Below are positions 24,685 through 33,803 of a DNA stretch of 64,000 bases, in pieces. Every line of letters starts with the position of its first letter. Position 1 is the stretch's first letter. Both the position numbers and the translations under genes were made by a program. Under the pieces are notes generated by a model. That model ran no database searches, was not told the origin of the DNA, and saw only the letters and a list, made by a program, of their open reading frames with translations. Source of the stretch: Nostoc sp. XA010 (GTDB lineage: Bacteria; Cyanobacteriota; Cyanobacteriia; Cyanobacteriales; Nostocaceae); the NCBI RefSeq assembly GCF_020829625.1, contig NZ_JAIVFX010000022.1, positions 1 through 64,000 of the forward strand, written 5' to 3'.

Positions 24685-27444
24685 TTATTCATCTTCCACC
24701 TCTGCTTCCTCTACCCATTCAGGTGTAGCCATAGAATCGGAGAATTCTGGGAAATCATCAGCAAAACGGATAATTTGTCCGTTGAAAAATTCTGCTAGAC
24801 GTTGAGCTGCGATCGCTACTTCATCAGGTTCCCAATCAGGTGCAGGTGTTCGCTGTGGCGGCACAGGTGAAGTTTGCACCGCATGAACATTCGCACCATT
24901 TCTATTTGCCCCATTTCCATTATTTGCTGCTGAATCAGTTTTTAATGGTGCTGGTGGTGGAGTTGCTGGCTGTGGTGCTGGTGCTGGAGGCGAAATTTGC
25001 TGGTTGTAACTGGGAGTTGGTGGCTGCTGAACGCGAGTAGAATCTTTTGGGGGAGAATTTTTTTTGGCTGAGGTAGAGTTTGAAGAAGTTCCTTTTTCTA
25101 TATTTATCTGGATTTCACGCTGGAAAGTCTGCTGGAAAGCTGCCGTAATCATCGGTAGATAAGATTTTCCCTTGTCATACCATGCCTGTTTGATCGCAAT
25201 TCGAGCCACAACACCATCGAACTCGATGAGTTGGCTCATTTGACGCAGCATTTCTTGCCTTGATTTTGGCTGGAGGTTAGCAAGCACCTGTTGCCAAACT
25301 TGAGTTAAGTCATATTCTGCTTCCTCAACAACTTCTGAAGTTACTGGTTCAACGTCCGCAGGTGATACGGGTACAGATTCTGCTTCTGGGATTGGTGGTG
25401 AAACTGAGTTAGCAACAGAATTGTGATTTGTTTGCCGTTCAACTGGGGGAGATGAAGTGACGGGCTGATTTTGGGCAGCCGCTACATGATTGTTTGCAGA
25501 ATTATGATTTTTTTGCGGTTCAGGTATCGGTAAAGAAGAGACATTTTGGGTAACTGCTGGAGAATAGTTTGGAGATACAACAGGTGTGTTGACTCGCTGG
25601 GTGACACTTGGGGCTTGTGGCTGAATATTCGTCGCACTGGGTAACAATCCTAGTAATGTTACTTCTAACCACAAACGCGGCTGGGTGGTATTTTTAATTT
25701 GCACTTCAGCTTCTCGCAAGTGTTTTTGTCCTGCCAAAATCACGCTCATATCGAAGTATTGAGCAAACTCAACCAGCGCTGTCCAGGTTTGCTGAGTACA
25801 AGCAACCAAATCGTGGCGATTGGGTGCAGTTTTAGCAATGAGTAAATCGCGGTAGAAGGCGGCGAGATTTTGCAGAAGAGTTAGCGCTTCTCGACCACGA
25901 TCTAGAATGTAGTGAGTACAGTCTAGAACTGCTTCGGGTTTATCTTGAGCGATCGCATTTAAAAGCGCCAGCAAATCCTGTTCGCTTACTGTCCCCACCA
26001 AATCCCAAACTCGATCCGGTGTCACTTCACCCGCTAATAAACCCAATTGGTCAAGTAGACTTTCGGCATCTCGTAACCCTCCCTGAGCAAGTTGCCCTAC
26101 CAGGGTTAGCGCGTCGGGTGAAATATGAATATTTTCCAAAGAAGCGATCGCACTTAAATGCTTTACCATCGCTTCTAACTGAATGCGTCTAAAATCAAAC
26201 CTTTGACAACGCGAAATAATCGTTGGTAAAACCCGTTGCGGATCTGTTGTCGCCAACACAAAAACTACGTGTCTCGGTGGTTCTTCTAATGTCTTAAGTA
26301 GCGCGTTGAATGCCTGAGTACTGAGCATGTGGCAATTATGCACTAAAAGTCCATTTGCCACAAAATTATGATTATCTGCTACTTCAATGTCATAAACTCG
26401 TTCAACCCCAGCGAGGTGTACAGATTCGACTGTCTCCAAACTTGTAATCCATGAAGATGCCACATCCACATTCACCTGACTTTTCACATTATCTGGAAAA
26501 GCTAAGGCCAAACCTAACCCCCCAAGCCCCTTCCCTACCAGGGAATAGGAAGAATTCAAAGCCTCTTCCCTAAAAGGGGCTACGGTGTACACACAAGTCG
26601 AATTACCCCCCTTAATCCCCCCTTGGAAAGGGGGGAAACTAGAAATACAGTTCCCTCCCCTTTCCAAGGGGAGGGTTAGGGAGGGGTAAAACTTACGCTT
26701 AAACTCAGATGAGTGAACTGTTTCAGACTGGTGTGTACACCGTAGCTTAAAAGGAGAGAGGTTTTCCAGATCCCTATTCACAGGGGATAGTATCTTCACT
26801 CCTTCTTTTACGTCCAATGCTTGTAGCCATCCCTGGTTTGTCCTAATTAAGTGATTACCCGTACATCTAATTTCTCGGTTAGTTGTCTTGATAACCAGGG
26901 TTTGCCGTTCTCCTTGATCTAACCACCTAACAACTTTCTTGAATTCCCACTTACTTAATAAGTCGTTGTAGCTCAGAACCTTCTTATCTTTAATTTTGGG
27001 ATCATCAATTCTTCGAAATCCTTCATCAGTCAAAACCAGAGAATCTCCAGTTAAGCATTCGTCAATAACATAAACCTTATAGCGACACTGCACAGGAGCA
27101 AACTGGGCTTTTTCAATCAACTCGCGGATATTATCAACACCAGTATTACTCGCTGCGTCAATTTCAATTATGTCTAAGGCGTAGCCCTTGGTGATCCCCT
27201 GACAAACTTCACACACGCCGCAGGGATCAGCAGTAGGCTTGTCACTTTTGAGACAATTAAGAGATTTAGCCAAAATCCGGGCACTAGAAGTTTTCCCCGT
27301 ACCTCTAGGCCCAGTGAATAAATAGGCAGGGGCGATTTTGGATGTGCCGATCGCATTCGTGAGGGTGGTAGCGATCGCTTCTTGACCCACCAGTTCAGCA
27401 AAACTTTTGGGGCGATATTTGTGGTGCAGGGGTTCGTAAGACAT
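24685..27444 (-). CDS. dnaX: DNA polymerase III gamma/tau subunit with in-frame intein
   Basis: The clamp-loader ATPase of the replicative polymerase. The precursor is 919 residues; removing a 241-residue intein leaves 678. The AAA+ domain has Walker A GPRGTGKTS, a four-Cys zinc module (CLKSDKPTADPCGVCEVC) and the Walker B DECHMLS, which the intein splits exactly between E and C. After it come TTDPQRVLPTIISRCQRF (sensor 1/SRC motif) and a long Pro/Gln/Asn-rich linker, then a tau-like C-terminus. I start at the ATG 27444 (MSYEPLHHKYRPKSF); the frame reaches a TTG at 27471, which I reject. No ribosome site is strong. Splicing is needed for activity because the intein interrupts the ATPase core. 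Confidence 0.95.
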   Translation of the reverse strand: MSYEPLHHKYRPKSFAELVGQEAIATTLTNAIGTSKIAPAYLFTGPRGTGKTSSARILAKSLNCLKSDKPTADPCGVCEVCQGITKGYALDIIEIDAASNTGVDNIRELIEKAQFAPVQCRYKVYVIDECLTGDSLVLTDEGFRRIDDPKIKDKKVLSYNDLLSKWEFKKVVRWLDQGERQTLVIKTTNREIRCTGNHLIRTNQGWLQALDVKEGVKILSPVNRDLENLSPFKLRCTHQSETVHSSEFKRKFYPSLTLPLERGGNCISSFPPFQGGIKGGNSTCVYTVAPFREEALNSSYSLVGKGLGGLGLALAFPDNVKSQVNVDVASSWITSLETVESVHLAGVERVYDIEVADNHNFVANGLLVHNCHMLSTQAFNALLKTLEEPPRHVVFVLATTDPQRVLPTIISRCQRFDFRRIQLEAMVKHLSAIASLENIHISPDALTLVGQLAQGGLRDAESLLDQLGLLAGEVTPDRVWDLVGTVSEQDLLALLNAIAQDKPEAVLDCTHYILDRGREALTLLQNLAAFYRDLLIAKTAPNRHDLVACTQQTWTALVEFAQYFDMSVILAGQKHLREAEVQIKNTTQPRLWLEVTLLGLLPSATNIQPQAPSVTQRVNTPVVSPNYSPAVTQNVSSLPIPEPQKNHNSANNHVAAAQNQPVTSSPPVERQTNHNSVANSVSPPIPEAESVPVSPADVEPVTSEVVEEAEYDLTQVWQQVLANLQPKSRQEMLRQMSQLIEFDGVVARIAIKQAWYDKGKSYLPMITAAFQQTFQREIQINIEKGTSSNSTSAKKNSPPKDSTRVQQPPTPSYNQQISPPAPAPQPATPPPAPLKTDSAANNGNGANRNGANVHAVQTSPVPPQRTPAPDWEPDEVAIAAQRLAEFFNGQIIRFADDFPEFSDSMATPEWVEEAEVEDE
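26335..27057 (-). other. DnaX mini-intein (241 aa), no homing endonuclease
   Basis: A protein-splicing element. It starts with Cys1 (CLTGDSLVLT, block A), has a block B (CTGNHLIRTNQGWLQALDV) with the TxxH-type His, and ends with block F (VYDIEVADNHNFVANG) and block G (LLVHN) before Cys+1 of the extein. No LAGLIDADG motifs are present. In their place, intein residues about 100-197 derive from an interspersed DNA repeat. DnaX inteins at this insertion point are known from other cyanobacteria. All splicing residues I can check are intact, so splicing probably still works. Confidence 0.93.
26475..26760. repeat. Interspersed repeat element inserted in the DnaX intein
   Basis: The plus strand begins CCTGACTTTTCACATTATC, as at 34633 and inverted at 35120-35147. 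Inside it lies the inverted pair TACGGTGTACACACAAGTC (26581) and GACTGGTGTGTACACCGTA (to 26744), one mismatch apart, enclosing C-rich and G-rich arms instead of a 21-bp array. The whole stretch is open in the dnaX frame (about 95 codons). The encoded FPDNVKSQ matches FPHNVKSQ, which the copy at 35120 would encode in the same frame. Confidence 0.88.
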
Positions 27445-27819
27445 GGAAATATAGACTTCAATGCCTTTCAAAGTTAATTAGTAGCACTGAGTCGAGTTTA
27501 GGATTCAACTATTTTAGACTCTTGTACCTGCTTGGTTTGTACATATTGCCAGAGCTACTGCGCTCAACTAATGCCGTGAATTTTGGCACTCAGGAAAGCA
27601 AATAACCAAAGCTTATCTTCTACTATGATTTCAATATCAAAGTATTGGAATTATAGCATATCATTTAGTACATTTGTTCTACAAAGGGGGAGTGGGGGAA
27701 GAATTTCTAAGTCTTGACAAATGACCAATGACCAATGACAAATGCCCAAAGAATTTTAATAACTGAACTAGCGCCATAGTCCAGTGCGATCGCTACAATC
27801 TTAGGATAAGCAAAACTCG
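27445..27819. other. Intergenic region with STRR
   Basis: This region separates divergent dnaX and the TPR-CHAT unit. It is AT-rich apart from a GGGGGAGTGGGGG run (27687) and GACCAATGACCAATGAC heptamers at 27721-27745. It should hold both promoters, but I cannot assign boxes. Confidence 0.5.
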
Positions 27820-28515
27820 ATGGTGCAGCAGATGCTCAAGCGGCTATTTCAATGGCTCAAAAAGCTTTTTCAGAGCTTGTTCGGTGGAAAACAGACTGCC
27901 TCAAAATCTAGAGGAAATGTGCCAAAAGAACCAGCGCCACCCTTAACCGATACCGATCTGGAATTTCTTTTTAACGAACTGTTGCAAGGAGTACATCAAG
28001 CACGAGGGGAAGCGTGGGCACAAAAGTGGCTGCATAATATTGAACATCGCATTTCAACTGAAGACTGGGTTGAGTGGTTAGGGCGCTTTGGCGACAGATT
28101 GCTAGCATCACCTACACCCAATAATGAAATAGCTGCACGGTTAGTGCAATTGGGTGAGTTGGGCATCGGAGAAATCGGAGATGTTGCCTATAGTATCGGG
28201 ATGCAGTTGTTAACGCGCAATCAAGGCGAACCTATTTGGGAATATGAAGGGCCAGATGCTTTTAGCACAATACCATCTGAGCCAACTGCCCCCATATCAG
28301 AGTCAGTAGATACCCCAGATAACCCCCCAGAGGGAGAATACCAAACTGTCACCCTAGAAGAGTTGTTTATGATGTTGCAGGAGGATGAAAACTTACGCCA
28401 GCAGATTGCTCAACAGCTTGCCGTTGAGACAGATGATCCAGAATTGCTTGTCCAGGCATTGATTAGTCAATTATATCCTGCCGGTCAATCGACCACAGAG
28501 CAAACAGAAAATTAA
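27820..28515 (+). CDS. Small partner sharing the N-terminal domain of the TPR-CHAT protein
   Basis: A 231-residue soluble protein of unknown family. Residues about 1-150 align with the start of the next gene: both begin with a basic amphipathic segment (LKRLFQWLKKLF), then DLEFLFNELLQGVHQARG, a WL..IE.RI....W..WL..FG..LLAS block and LVQLGELGIGEIGDVAYSIG. A single GEPIWEYEGPDA segment echoes repeats in the larger protein. The C-terminal 60 residues (VTLEELFMMLQEDENLRQQIAQQL) form a helical module. It has no catalytic motif. A shared domain next to a protease suggests adaptor-effector recognition, which is inference; simple domain duplication is the alternative. ATG 27820 or 27832 could start it. 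Confidence 0.7.
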   Translation: MVQQMLKRLFQWLKKLFQSLFGGKQTASKSRGNVPKEPAPPLTDTDLEFLFNELLQGVHQARGEAWAQKWLHNIEHRISTEDWVEWLGRFGDRLLASPTPNNEIAARLVQLGELGIGEIGDVAYSIGMQLLTRNQGEPIWEYEGPDAFSTIPSEPTAPISESVDTPDNPPEGEYQTVTLEELFMMLQEDENLRQQIAQQLAVETDDPELLVQALISQLYPAGQSTTEQTEN

Positions 28516-28694
28516 CCACTTGGCATCAAGAGTCGAATCGGGGAATTGTAACGTTGTAATACTCTACTCTTGAAGTTTTGTATATTTTTTGCTAACCTGC
28601 GACGGAAGCCCTGTCCCGATCTAATGGATTTTTACGTAATTGATGATTTTTTTAACACAACGATGGCTACAATCTAGAAAAACAAAATCCAATA

Positions 28695-31600
28695 GTGTGG
28701 CAGATGCTCAGGCGGATATCGCAGTCGCTTAGAAGGTTTTTAAAGCGCCTCATTGAAAGTAAGCAGGCTAGTTCTCTCAAGGGTGCGAGAGGACACAATC
28801 TGGTGGAGATGCTACCAGAACTAACCAATGCGGATCTGGAACAATTGTTTATCCAATTGTTAGAAGGCGTGCATCAAGCACGAGGACGACAGTGGGCATT
28901 GAGGTATCTGCAACGGGTAGAAAATCGCATTCCGGCTGAACGCTGGATAGACTGGTTGGTGATGTTTGGCGAAAGCTTGCTAGCTTCGTCGGCACCAAAT
29001 CCGCTTTTAGCAACAAAGATGGTGCAATTGGGGGAACTTGGTGTTGGCAGAATTGGAGATGTTGCTTATGACATTGGCATCCGGCTGATGCAATCACCTA
29101 CACAGATAGAGTATGAGGGTAATTATCCAGAAGAGGATTTAGAAATCACTCCTGGGCAAGAACTGATCCGCAATTTAGGCGAACAGTTATGGGAGTATGA
29201 TGAACCAGATGTAATAGAAACTACTCCTGGGCAAGAACTGCTCCGTAATTTAGGCGAACAGTTATGGGAGTATGATGAGCCTGATGTGGTAGAAATCACA
29301 ACCAATGAAGAAATTATCCCAACTTCGCCTGGGCAAGAACTGATCCGCAGTTTAGGTGAGCAATTATGGGAATATGATCTGCCAGATGTTGAACCAATAA
29401 CGTCAGCGCCTGAAAATTCCTCTTTTGAGGAAACATTCACCCAGAATTTAGAGGAACTGGTATTGGAGTATGAAAGGGAAGATGCCCAAACCACAATACC
29501 CGAAAATTTCCCTCTCCCCGCAGCAGAAGATTCAATCACCTCATTAGCCCAACTGAGGTTCGATGATCGTGATGAAGTTGTTCAAAGTACAACAGGAGCA
29601 AATCTCCTCTCTACTAGACAAAGAAGTGAATTAATAACTTCTCCCTCAGTAGAAACCTGGGATAACACTTTGACCAATTTAGAGCCAAATGTGGCTAATA
29701 CATTAGATGAGTTGTGGGTGAAATTGGATCAAAGTACCAATTTAGTCCAGCAACTTGCTTCTAATTTAGCAGTTCAAAGCAGCAATTCCCCTGGTATAAT
29801 TGAGCGACATGGCGATAATCCTGTTACCCAGGCTCAAGGGTGGTTTTATCAAGGTCTAAGCCAAGCGAAAACAGGTGATTTGTTAGGCGCGATCGCATCC
29901 TATGACCAAGCCATCAAACTTCAACCAGAATTCTCAGAATATTGGTTTAACCGAGGCTTGACGCTGTTCCATTTAGAACGTTTTGATGAAGCGATCGCAT
30001 CTTACGAAACCGCCACACGGCTGAAACCCGACTTCTACAAAGCTTGGTACAACCGGGGTGGAACTCTCGGAGAATTAGGATATTTTGAGGAAGCGATCGC
30101 TTCTTTTGACAAAGCCATAGAAATCAAGCCAGATTACCAAGAAGCGTGGTCTAGCAAAGGTTTGGCACTGCTGAAATTAGGTTGGCTACCCGAAGCTATT
30201 TCTAGCTATGACCAAGCCCTACATTTGGAACCAGAAGACCAAGAAAACTGGTATCACCGTGGCATAGCCCTAGCTGTAAGCGAACAATTTGCAGAAGCGA
30301 TTATATCTTACGACAAAGCGTTAGAAATTAACCCAGAGTATCACGAAGTTTGGATAGACCGGGGTGTAGTGCTGTTTAATTTAGGAAGATGGTCAGAAGC
30401 GATCGCCTCCTGGGATAAAGCACTGTCAGTTCAATCCGACTTCTACTTAGCTTGGTACAACCGGGGTATAGCGTTAGACAACTTAGGACGTAGACAAGAA
30501 GCGATCGCCTCCTATCAACAAACGATTGCCATTAAACCCGACTTCCACTTAGCTTGGTATAATCAGGCACTAGCATTGTTTTATTTAGAACAATTTGCCG
30601 AAGCGATCGCCTGTTATGACAACGCTTTGCAAATTAAGCAAGATTATTGGGAAGCTTGGATAGGTCGGGGAACTGCGATCGGTCATTTAGTCAATGCTGA
30701 GGCATTGCAGATTTCGAGTAGGATAACAGCGACAAATCCCGCCTTACAACAGGGTGGCTACGAAGGGAAATTAGCCAGCTACGAGGAAGGGTTAAAGCAT
30801 CTGCGGACAGATACCCATCCAGAAGGCTGGGGTAGATTGCATTTTGCGATCGCTAATACTTACTACGACCAAGGCAAAAAAAATACTAATCCCCGCGATT
30901 ATTGGCGCAAAGCTGCGTCTGAGTACCATCAAGCACTGTTAACCCTCACACTAGAATATTTTCCCCTATTGCACCTAGAGGTTTTACAATCTCTAAGCAA
31001 AGTGCTGATGGGTTTGGGACAAACAACACAAGTTCAAGAATTGCTGCAACGCGGTACAGATTTATTACGACAATTGCTGAGTGAAGAAACTCGCTCAGAG
31101 GAAAGTAAAAAACAGTTAGCCCTGAAATTTGCAGGCTTTGATCAATTAGCAGTTGATTTAGCCGTAGAGTCCGGTGATTTAGTTGAAGCGTGGGAAATTG
31201 CCGAACAAGGTAAAAATGCTTGTTTAAACTGGCTGCTTTATGGCTGGAATGATAATATTTACTCGCCTTATTATGGCGCAATTCAACAACTATTCAATCC
31301 CACAACAGCAATTATTTACTGGCATATTAGTCCAGTTGCCTTACACACATTTATTCTTAAAGACCAAGCGCCATCACCGATCCTCCTATTTACACCCATG
31401 CAAGATACTGGGGCAATACCTTTAGGAGAAGACGCTATTCGTCTCAATGAATTACCTCTACCCGAAGCAGTACAACGCCTAATTGAATTTGAAAGTTGGC
31501 TAGAAGATTGGCATCAACAATACCAAGAATATCGCACCACGGCCCAAGACAAAGAAAGTAAAAGCCAGCATTCTTGGCGAGTTGATATGGAACAGAAGCT

Positions 31601-32555
31601 GTCACAATTGTATGAAATTCTGAATATTTCCACAATTGCACAGGAACTCGAAGGCATTACCCAACTGGTTCTAATTCCTCACCGTGATTTGTACAGATTG
31701 CCCATTCATACCCTTTTCCATCTTTCTTCTCCATTGTCGGAAGAATTGCCGAATGTGGAGTCAAATTTCAGCGTCACCTATCTACCTAGTGCCCAAATAG
31801 GTTTATCAATAAGAACTGAAGATATCTGGCAGTGGCAAAATCAATTATTGCTCAGTGTTGAACATCCAGAAAATAAAGATTATCCTACACCGAAATTTAC
31901 CAAACTTGAGTCGGAAGTTGTTAGCCAGATGTTCAATAATATCCAACGAATTCAGGGTTTAGAAGCCACGAAAGATATTGTTGAAAACGCCTTATTTGAT
32001 AATTACAACATCTTTCATTTTACAGGTAATGTTATTAATAATTTGGTTGAACCCAAAAAATCAGAATTAGCATTAGCAGGTAAAGGCAAACTTACTCTAG
32101 ATGAAATCTGCCAACAAAATCTAGCAAGTTACAACCTTATTACCCTCTCTGCTTGTGAAAACTTAACTAGTAGCAACCACACTATCAGCAGCGAATATGT
32201 AAGTTTAGTGACTGGTTTTGTGAGTCAAGGCGTTCCTCATGTAGTAAGTACTCTCTGGAGTGTAGAATCTTCAGCTAGTGCCTTGGTGATGATAGAGTTT
32301 TACCGACGATTACAGCCCAATAAATCAGCAGTTACTGCCTTGGCTGAAGCAACCCGATGGCTGAAAGAATTAACTGCTGGAGAACTGACAAAATGGTATG
32401 AAGATATCTTGAATAATCTGCATCCTGAAGAAGTACGAATTCAAACTTATTTAGCGACACAACTATATAGAAATAGTAAAATGGCATCAGAGAAAAATCT
32501 TTATAATCATCCTTACTACTGGGCAGCATTCACGATTACAGGTAAACCGAATTAA
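28695..32555 (+). CDS. TPR-repeat CHAT-domain (caspase-like) protein
   Basis: A 1286-residue protein starting at GTG 28695. Residues 1-150 form a helical domain shared with the upstream gene. At about 153-240 three copies of a PGQEL(I/L)R.LGEQLWEYD repeat follow. Eight tetratricopeptide repeats occupy about 379-660 (AIASYDQAIKLQP type). The C-terminal third (about 930-1286) is a CHAT peptidase domain. Its catalytic dyad is visible as His1108 in IFHFTGN and Cys1154 in LSACEN, and the VPHVVSTLWSVES and HPYYWAAFTITG blocks are typical. CHAT is the caspase-HetF family, several members of which act in programmed death or phage defence. It is probably co-transcribed with the small gene 179 bases upstream. 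Targets are unknown. Confidence 0.88.
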   Translation: MWQMLRRISQSLRRFLKRLIESKQASSLKGARGHNLVEMLPELTNADLEQLFIQLLEGVHQARGRQWALRYLQRVENRIPAERWIDWLVMFGESLLASSAPNPLLATKMVQLGELGVGRIGDVAYDIGIRLMQSPTQIEYEGNYPEEDLEITPGQELIRNLGEQLWEYDEPDVIETTPGQELLRNLGEQLWEYDEPDVVEITTNEEIIPTSPGQELIRSLGEQLWEYDLPDVEPITSAPENSSFEETFTQNLEELVLEYEREDAQTTIPENFPLPAAEDSITSLAQLRFDDRDEVVQSTTGANLLSTRQRSELITSPSVETWDNTLTNLEPNVANTLDELWVKLDQSTNLVQQLASNLAVQSSNSPGIIERHGDNPVTQAQGWFYQGLSQAKTGDLLGAIASYDQAIKLQPEFSEYWFNRGLTLFHLERFDEAIASYETATRLKPDFYKAWYNRGGTLGELGYFEEAIASFDKAIEIKPDYQEAWSSKGLALLKLGWLPEAISSYDQALHLEPEDQENWYHRGIALAVSEQFAEAIISYDKALEINPEYHEVWIDRGVVLFNLGRWSEAIASWDKALSVQSDFYLAWYNRGIALDNLGRRQEAIASYQQTIAIKPDFHLAWYNQALALFYLEQFAEAIACYDNALQIKQDYWEAWIGRGTAIGHLVNAEALQISSRITATNPALQQGGYEGKLASYEEGLKHLRTDTHPEGWGRLHFAIANTYYDQGKKNTNPRDYWRKAASEYHQALLTLTLEYFPLLHLEVLQSLSKVLMGLGQTTQVQELLQRGTDLLRQLLSEETRSEESKKQLALKFAGFDQLAVDLAVESGDLVEAWEIAEQGKNACLNWLLYGWNDNIYSPYYGAIQQLFNPTTAIIYWHISPVALHTFILKDQAPSPILLFTPMQDTGAIPLGEDAIRLNELPLPEAVQRLIEFESWLEDWHQQYQEYRTTAQDKESKSQHSWRVDMEQKLSQLYEILNISTIAQELEGITQLVLIPHRDLYRLPIHTLFHLSSPLSEELPNVESNFSVTYLPSAQIGLSIRTEDIWQWQNQLLLSVEHPENKDYPTPKFTKLESEVVSQMFNNIQRIQGLEATKDIVENALFDNYNIFHFTGNVINNLVEPKKSELALAGKGKLTLDEICQQNLASYNLITLSACENLTSSNHTISSEYVSLVTGFVSQGVPHVVSTLWSVESSASALVMIEFYRRLQPNKSAVTALAEATRWLKELTAGELTKWYEDILNNLHPEEVRIQTYLATQLYRNSKMASEKNLYNHPYYWAAFTITGKPN

Positions 32556-32751
32556 TCATTTGTTCTGCTGCTAAAGCTGCTGTTTTATTCCCCACCGATT
32601 CTGGCTTCTTAGAGCTAGAAGTTTTATTTGCAGAGGCAGGACTACCTGGAGCAACAGCAGTTGGTGTTTAAGATATAGTACTAGTAGATTTTTCAGGTTT
32701 CTTCCCAGAACTACTTAGTATCAGCACTGTAAATAATGTTAGTTGCGATCG
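32536..32751 (-). pseudogene. Degraded short gene with an in-frame stop
   Basis: The minus strand here reads through about 70 protein-like codons broken by one TAA at 32668-32670. The first part (LTLFTVLILSSSGKKPEKS) resembles a lipoprotein signal peptide with the lipobox Cys changed to Ser. The rest (AVAPGSPASANKTSSSKK) is a low-complexity linker ending EQMINSVYL. No start codon remains. Its 3' end overlaps the TPR-CHAT gene by 18 bases. The lipoprotein origin is inference. Confidence 0.35.
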
Positions 32752-32853
32752 CTATGGTGAACTAAATAATAAGGTATTTAATCCACCATTGTTGAGTTTA
32801 GTTACTAATGAGAGCCGACGCAGTTAAAACTTGACTCGTCGTCGGAGTCAGCT

Positions 32854-33048
32854 TTACTCCTGATCAACTTTTTCGATATCATCAGGTGTACCAGTGGCAG
32901 AAATTTTTGATGTGCCAGATTTACCTGCACCTGAGTTGCCGCCAGAAGCGCCAGCACCCCCTGAGTGTTTAGAGTCCGTGTTGCCTTGTTCTTCTTGAAG
33001 CTGTTCAAGGCGGTTTTTTTCTTGAGCTTTATCTTTTTGGTCAGCCAT
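32854..33048 (-). CDS. Small hydrophilic Gly/Ser-rich protein (64 aa)
   Basis: A 64-residue protein starting MADQKDKAQEKNRLEQLQEE and followed by a Gly/Ser/Ala-rich stretch and an acidic tail (PDDIEKVDQE). It looks intrinsically disordered. Similar short disordered proteins are common in Nostoc (compare 43225-43515 and 52946-53143), and some are stress-induced, but I do not recognise this one. The ribosome site is weak. A longer overlapping frame (32805-33140) in another phase has no protein-like features and is rejected. Confidence 0.55.
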   Translation of the reverse strand: MADQKDKAQEKNRLEQLQEEQGNTDSKHSGGAGASGGNSGAGKSGTSKISATGTPDDIEKVDQE

Positions 33049-33245
33049 ATCTTATTTACATTTTTCGCATAGCGATCGCTTTTAACTCTACCATTTTCCC
33101 GATTCTTGCGACACCAGAGGCAAAATCTCTTTGCACACATGGCACAGCATCAACATTTACGTGCTGGCAAACGTGATTTTAACAGAATTAGTGGGGCGAT
33201 GAACAGGAGCGAAAGCTGGCTTTAAATAAGAAAGTTTATTTAAGT

Positions 33246-33803
33246 CTAATCTAACTCCCTGCGTCCTTCCAATGCCCTTGCCAGAGTCACTTCGTCGGCG
33301 TACTCCAAATCACCACCTACAGGCAAACCAAAGGCAATCCGCGTCACTTTGGTAAATGGTTTCAATAGCTGACCGATATACAGTGTTGTTGTCTCCCCTT
33401 CTACACTGGGACTAATTGCCAGAATTACTTCTTGAGGTTTTTGCTGACTCACCCGGCGCTGCAAAGCAAGTATAGTCAACTGTTCTGGGCCAATTCCATC
33501 AATTGGCGAAATCACCCCACCTAAAACGTGATATTTGCCTTTGTACTCGCGGGTTTTTTCCAGTGCAATCACATCGCGGGGATCTGACACAACACAAATA
33601 GTTTTGTTATCACGATTGGCATTGCGGCAGATTTCACAAACAGGTTCAGCAGATAAGTGAAAACAAACAGAACACAAGCCTATTTGCTTTTTTGCATCAA
33701 TCAGCGCATGGGCTAAAGCTTCTACTTCTGCTTCTGGTCGCTTCAAAATATGCAAAGCCAGTCGTTGGGCAGATTTGGGACCAACTCCCGGTAGGCGTTG
33801 CAA
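33246..33803 (-). CDS. recR: Recombination mediator RecR, start codon uncertain
   Basis: RecR helps load RecA at gaps during RecFOR repair. The protein shows the helix-hairpin-helix (LPGVGPKSAQRLALHIL), a four-Cys zinc finger (CSVCFHLSAEPVCEIC), a Toprim domain (ICVVSDPRDVIALEKTREYKG) and the Walker-B-like C-terminus (GLPVGGDLEYADEVTLARAL). The start is a problem. I list the TTG at 33803 (185 aa). The same frame continues upstream to a TAA and encodes VYARPLARLIEQL, which belongs to normal RecR. The expected first codon there, at 33840-33842, is ACG rather than ATG. Using it would give 198 residues, the normal length. Confidence 0.9.
   Translation of the reverse strand: MQRLPGVGPKSAQRLALHILKRPEAEVEALAHALIDAKKQIGLCSVCFHLSAEPVCEICRNANRDNKTICVVSDPRDVIALEKTREYKGKYHVLGGVISPIDGIGPEQLTILALQRRVSQQKPQEVILAISPSVEGETTTLYIGQLLKPFTKVTRIAFGLPVGGDLEYADEVTLARALEGRRELD

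Noticed and set aside
26335..27057. Homing endonuclease in the intein
   Set aside because: No LAGLIDADG or HNH motif is present; the position is filled by repeat-derived sequence.
32805..33140. 111-codon minus-strand frame overlapping the 64-residue gene
   Set aside because: It is in another phase, has a basic scrambled composition and no ribosome site; the 32854-33048 frame has better coding character.
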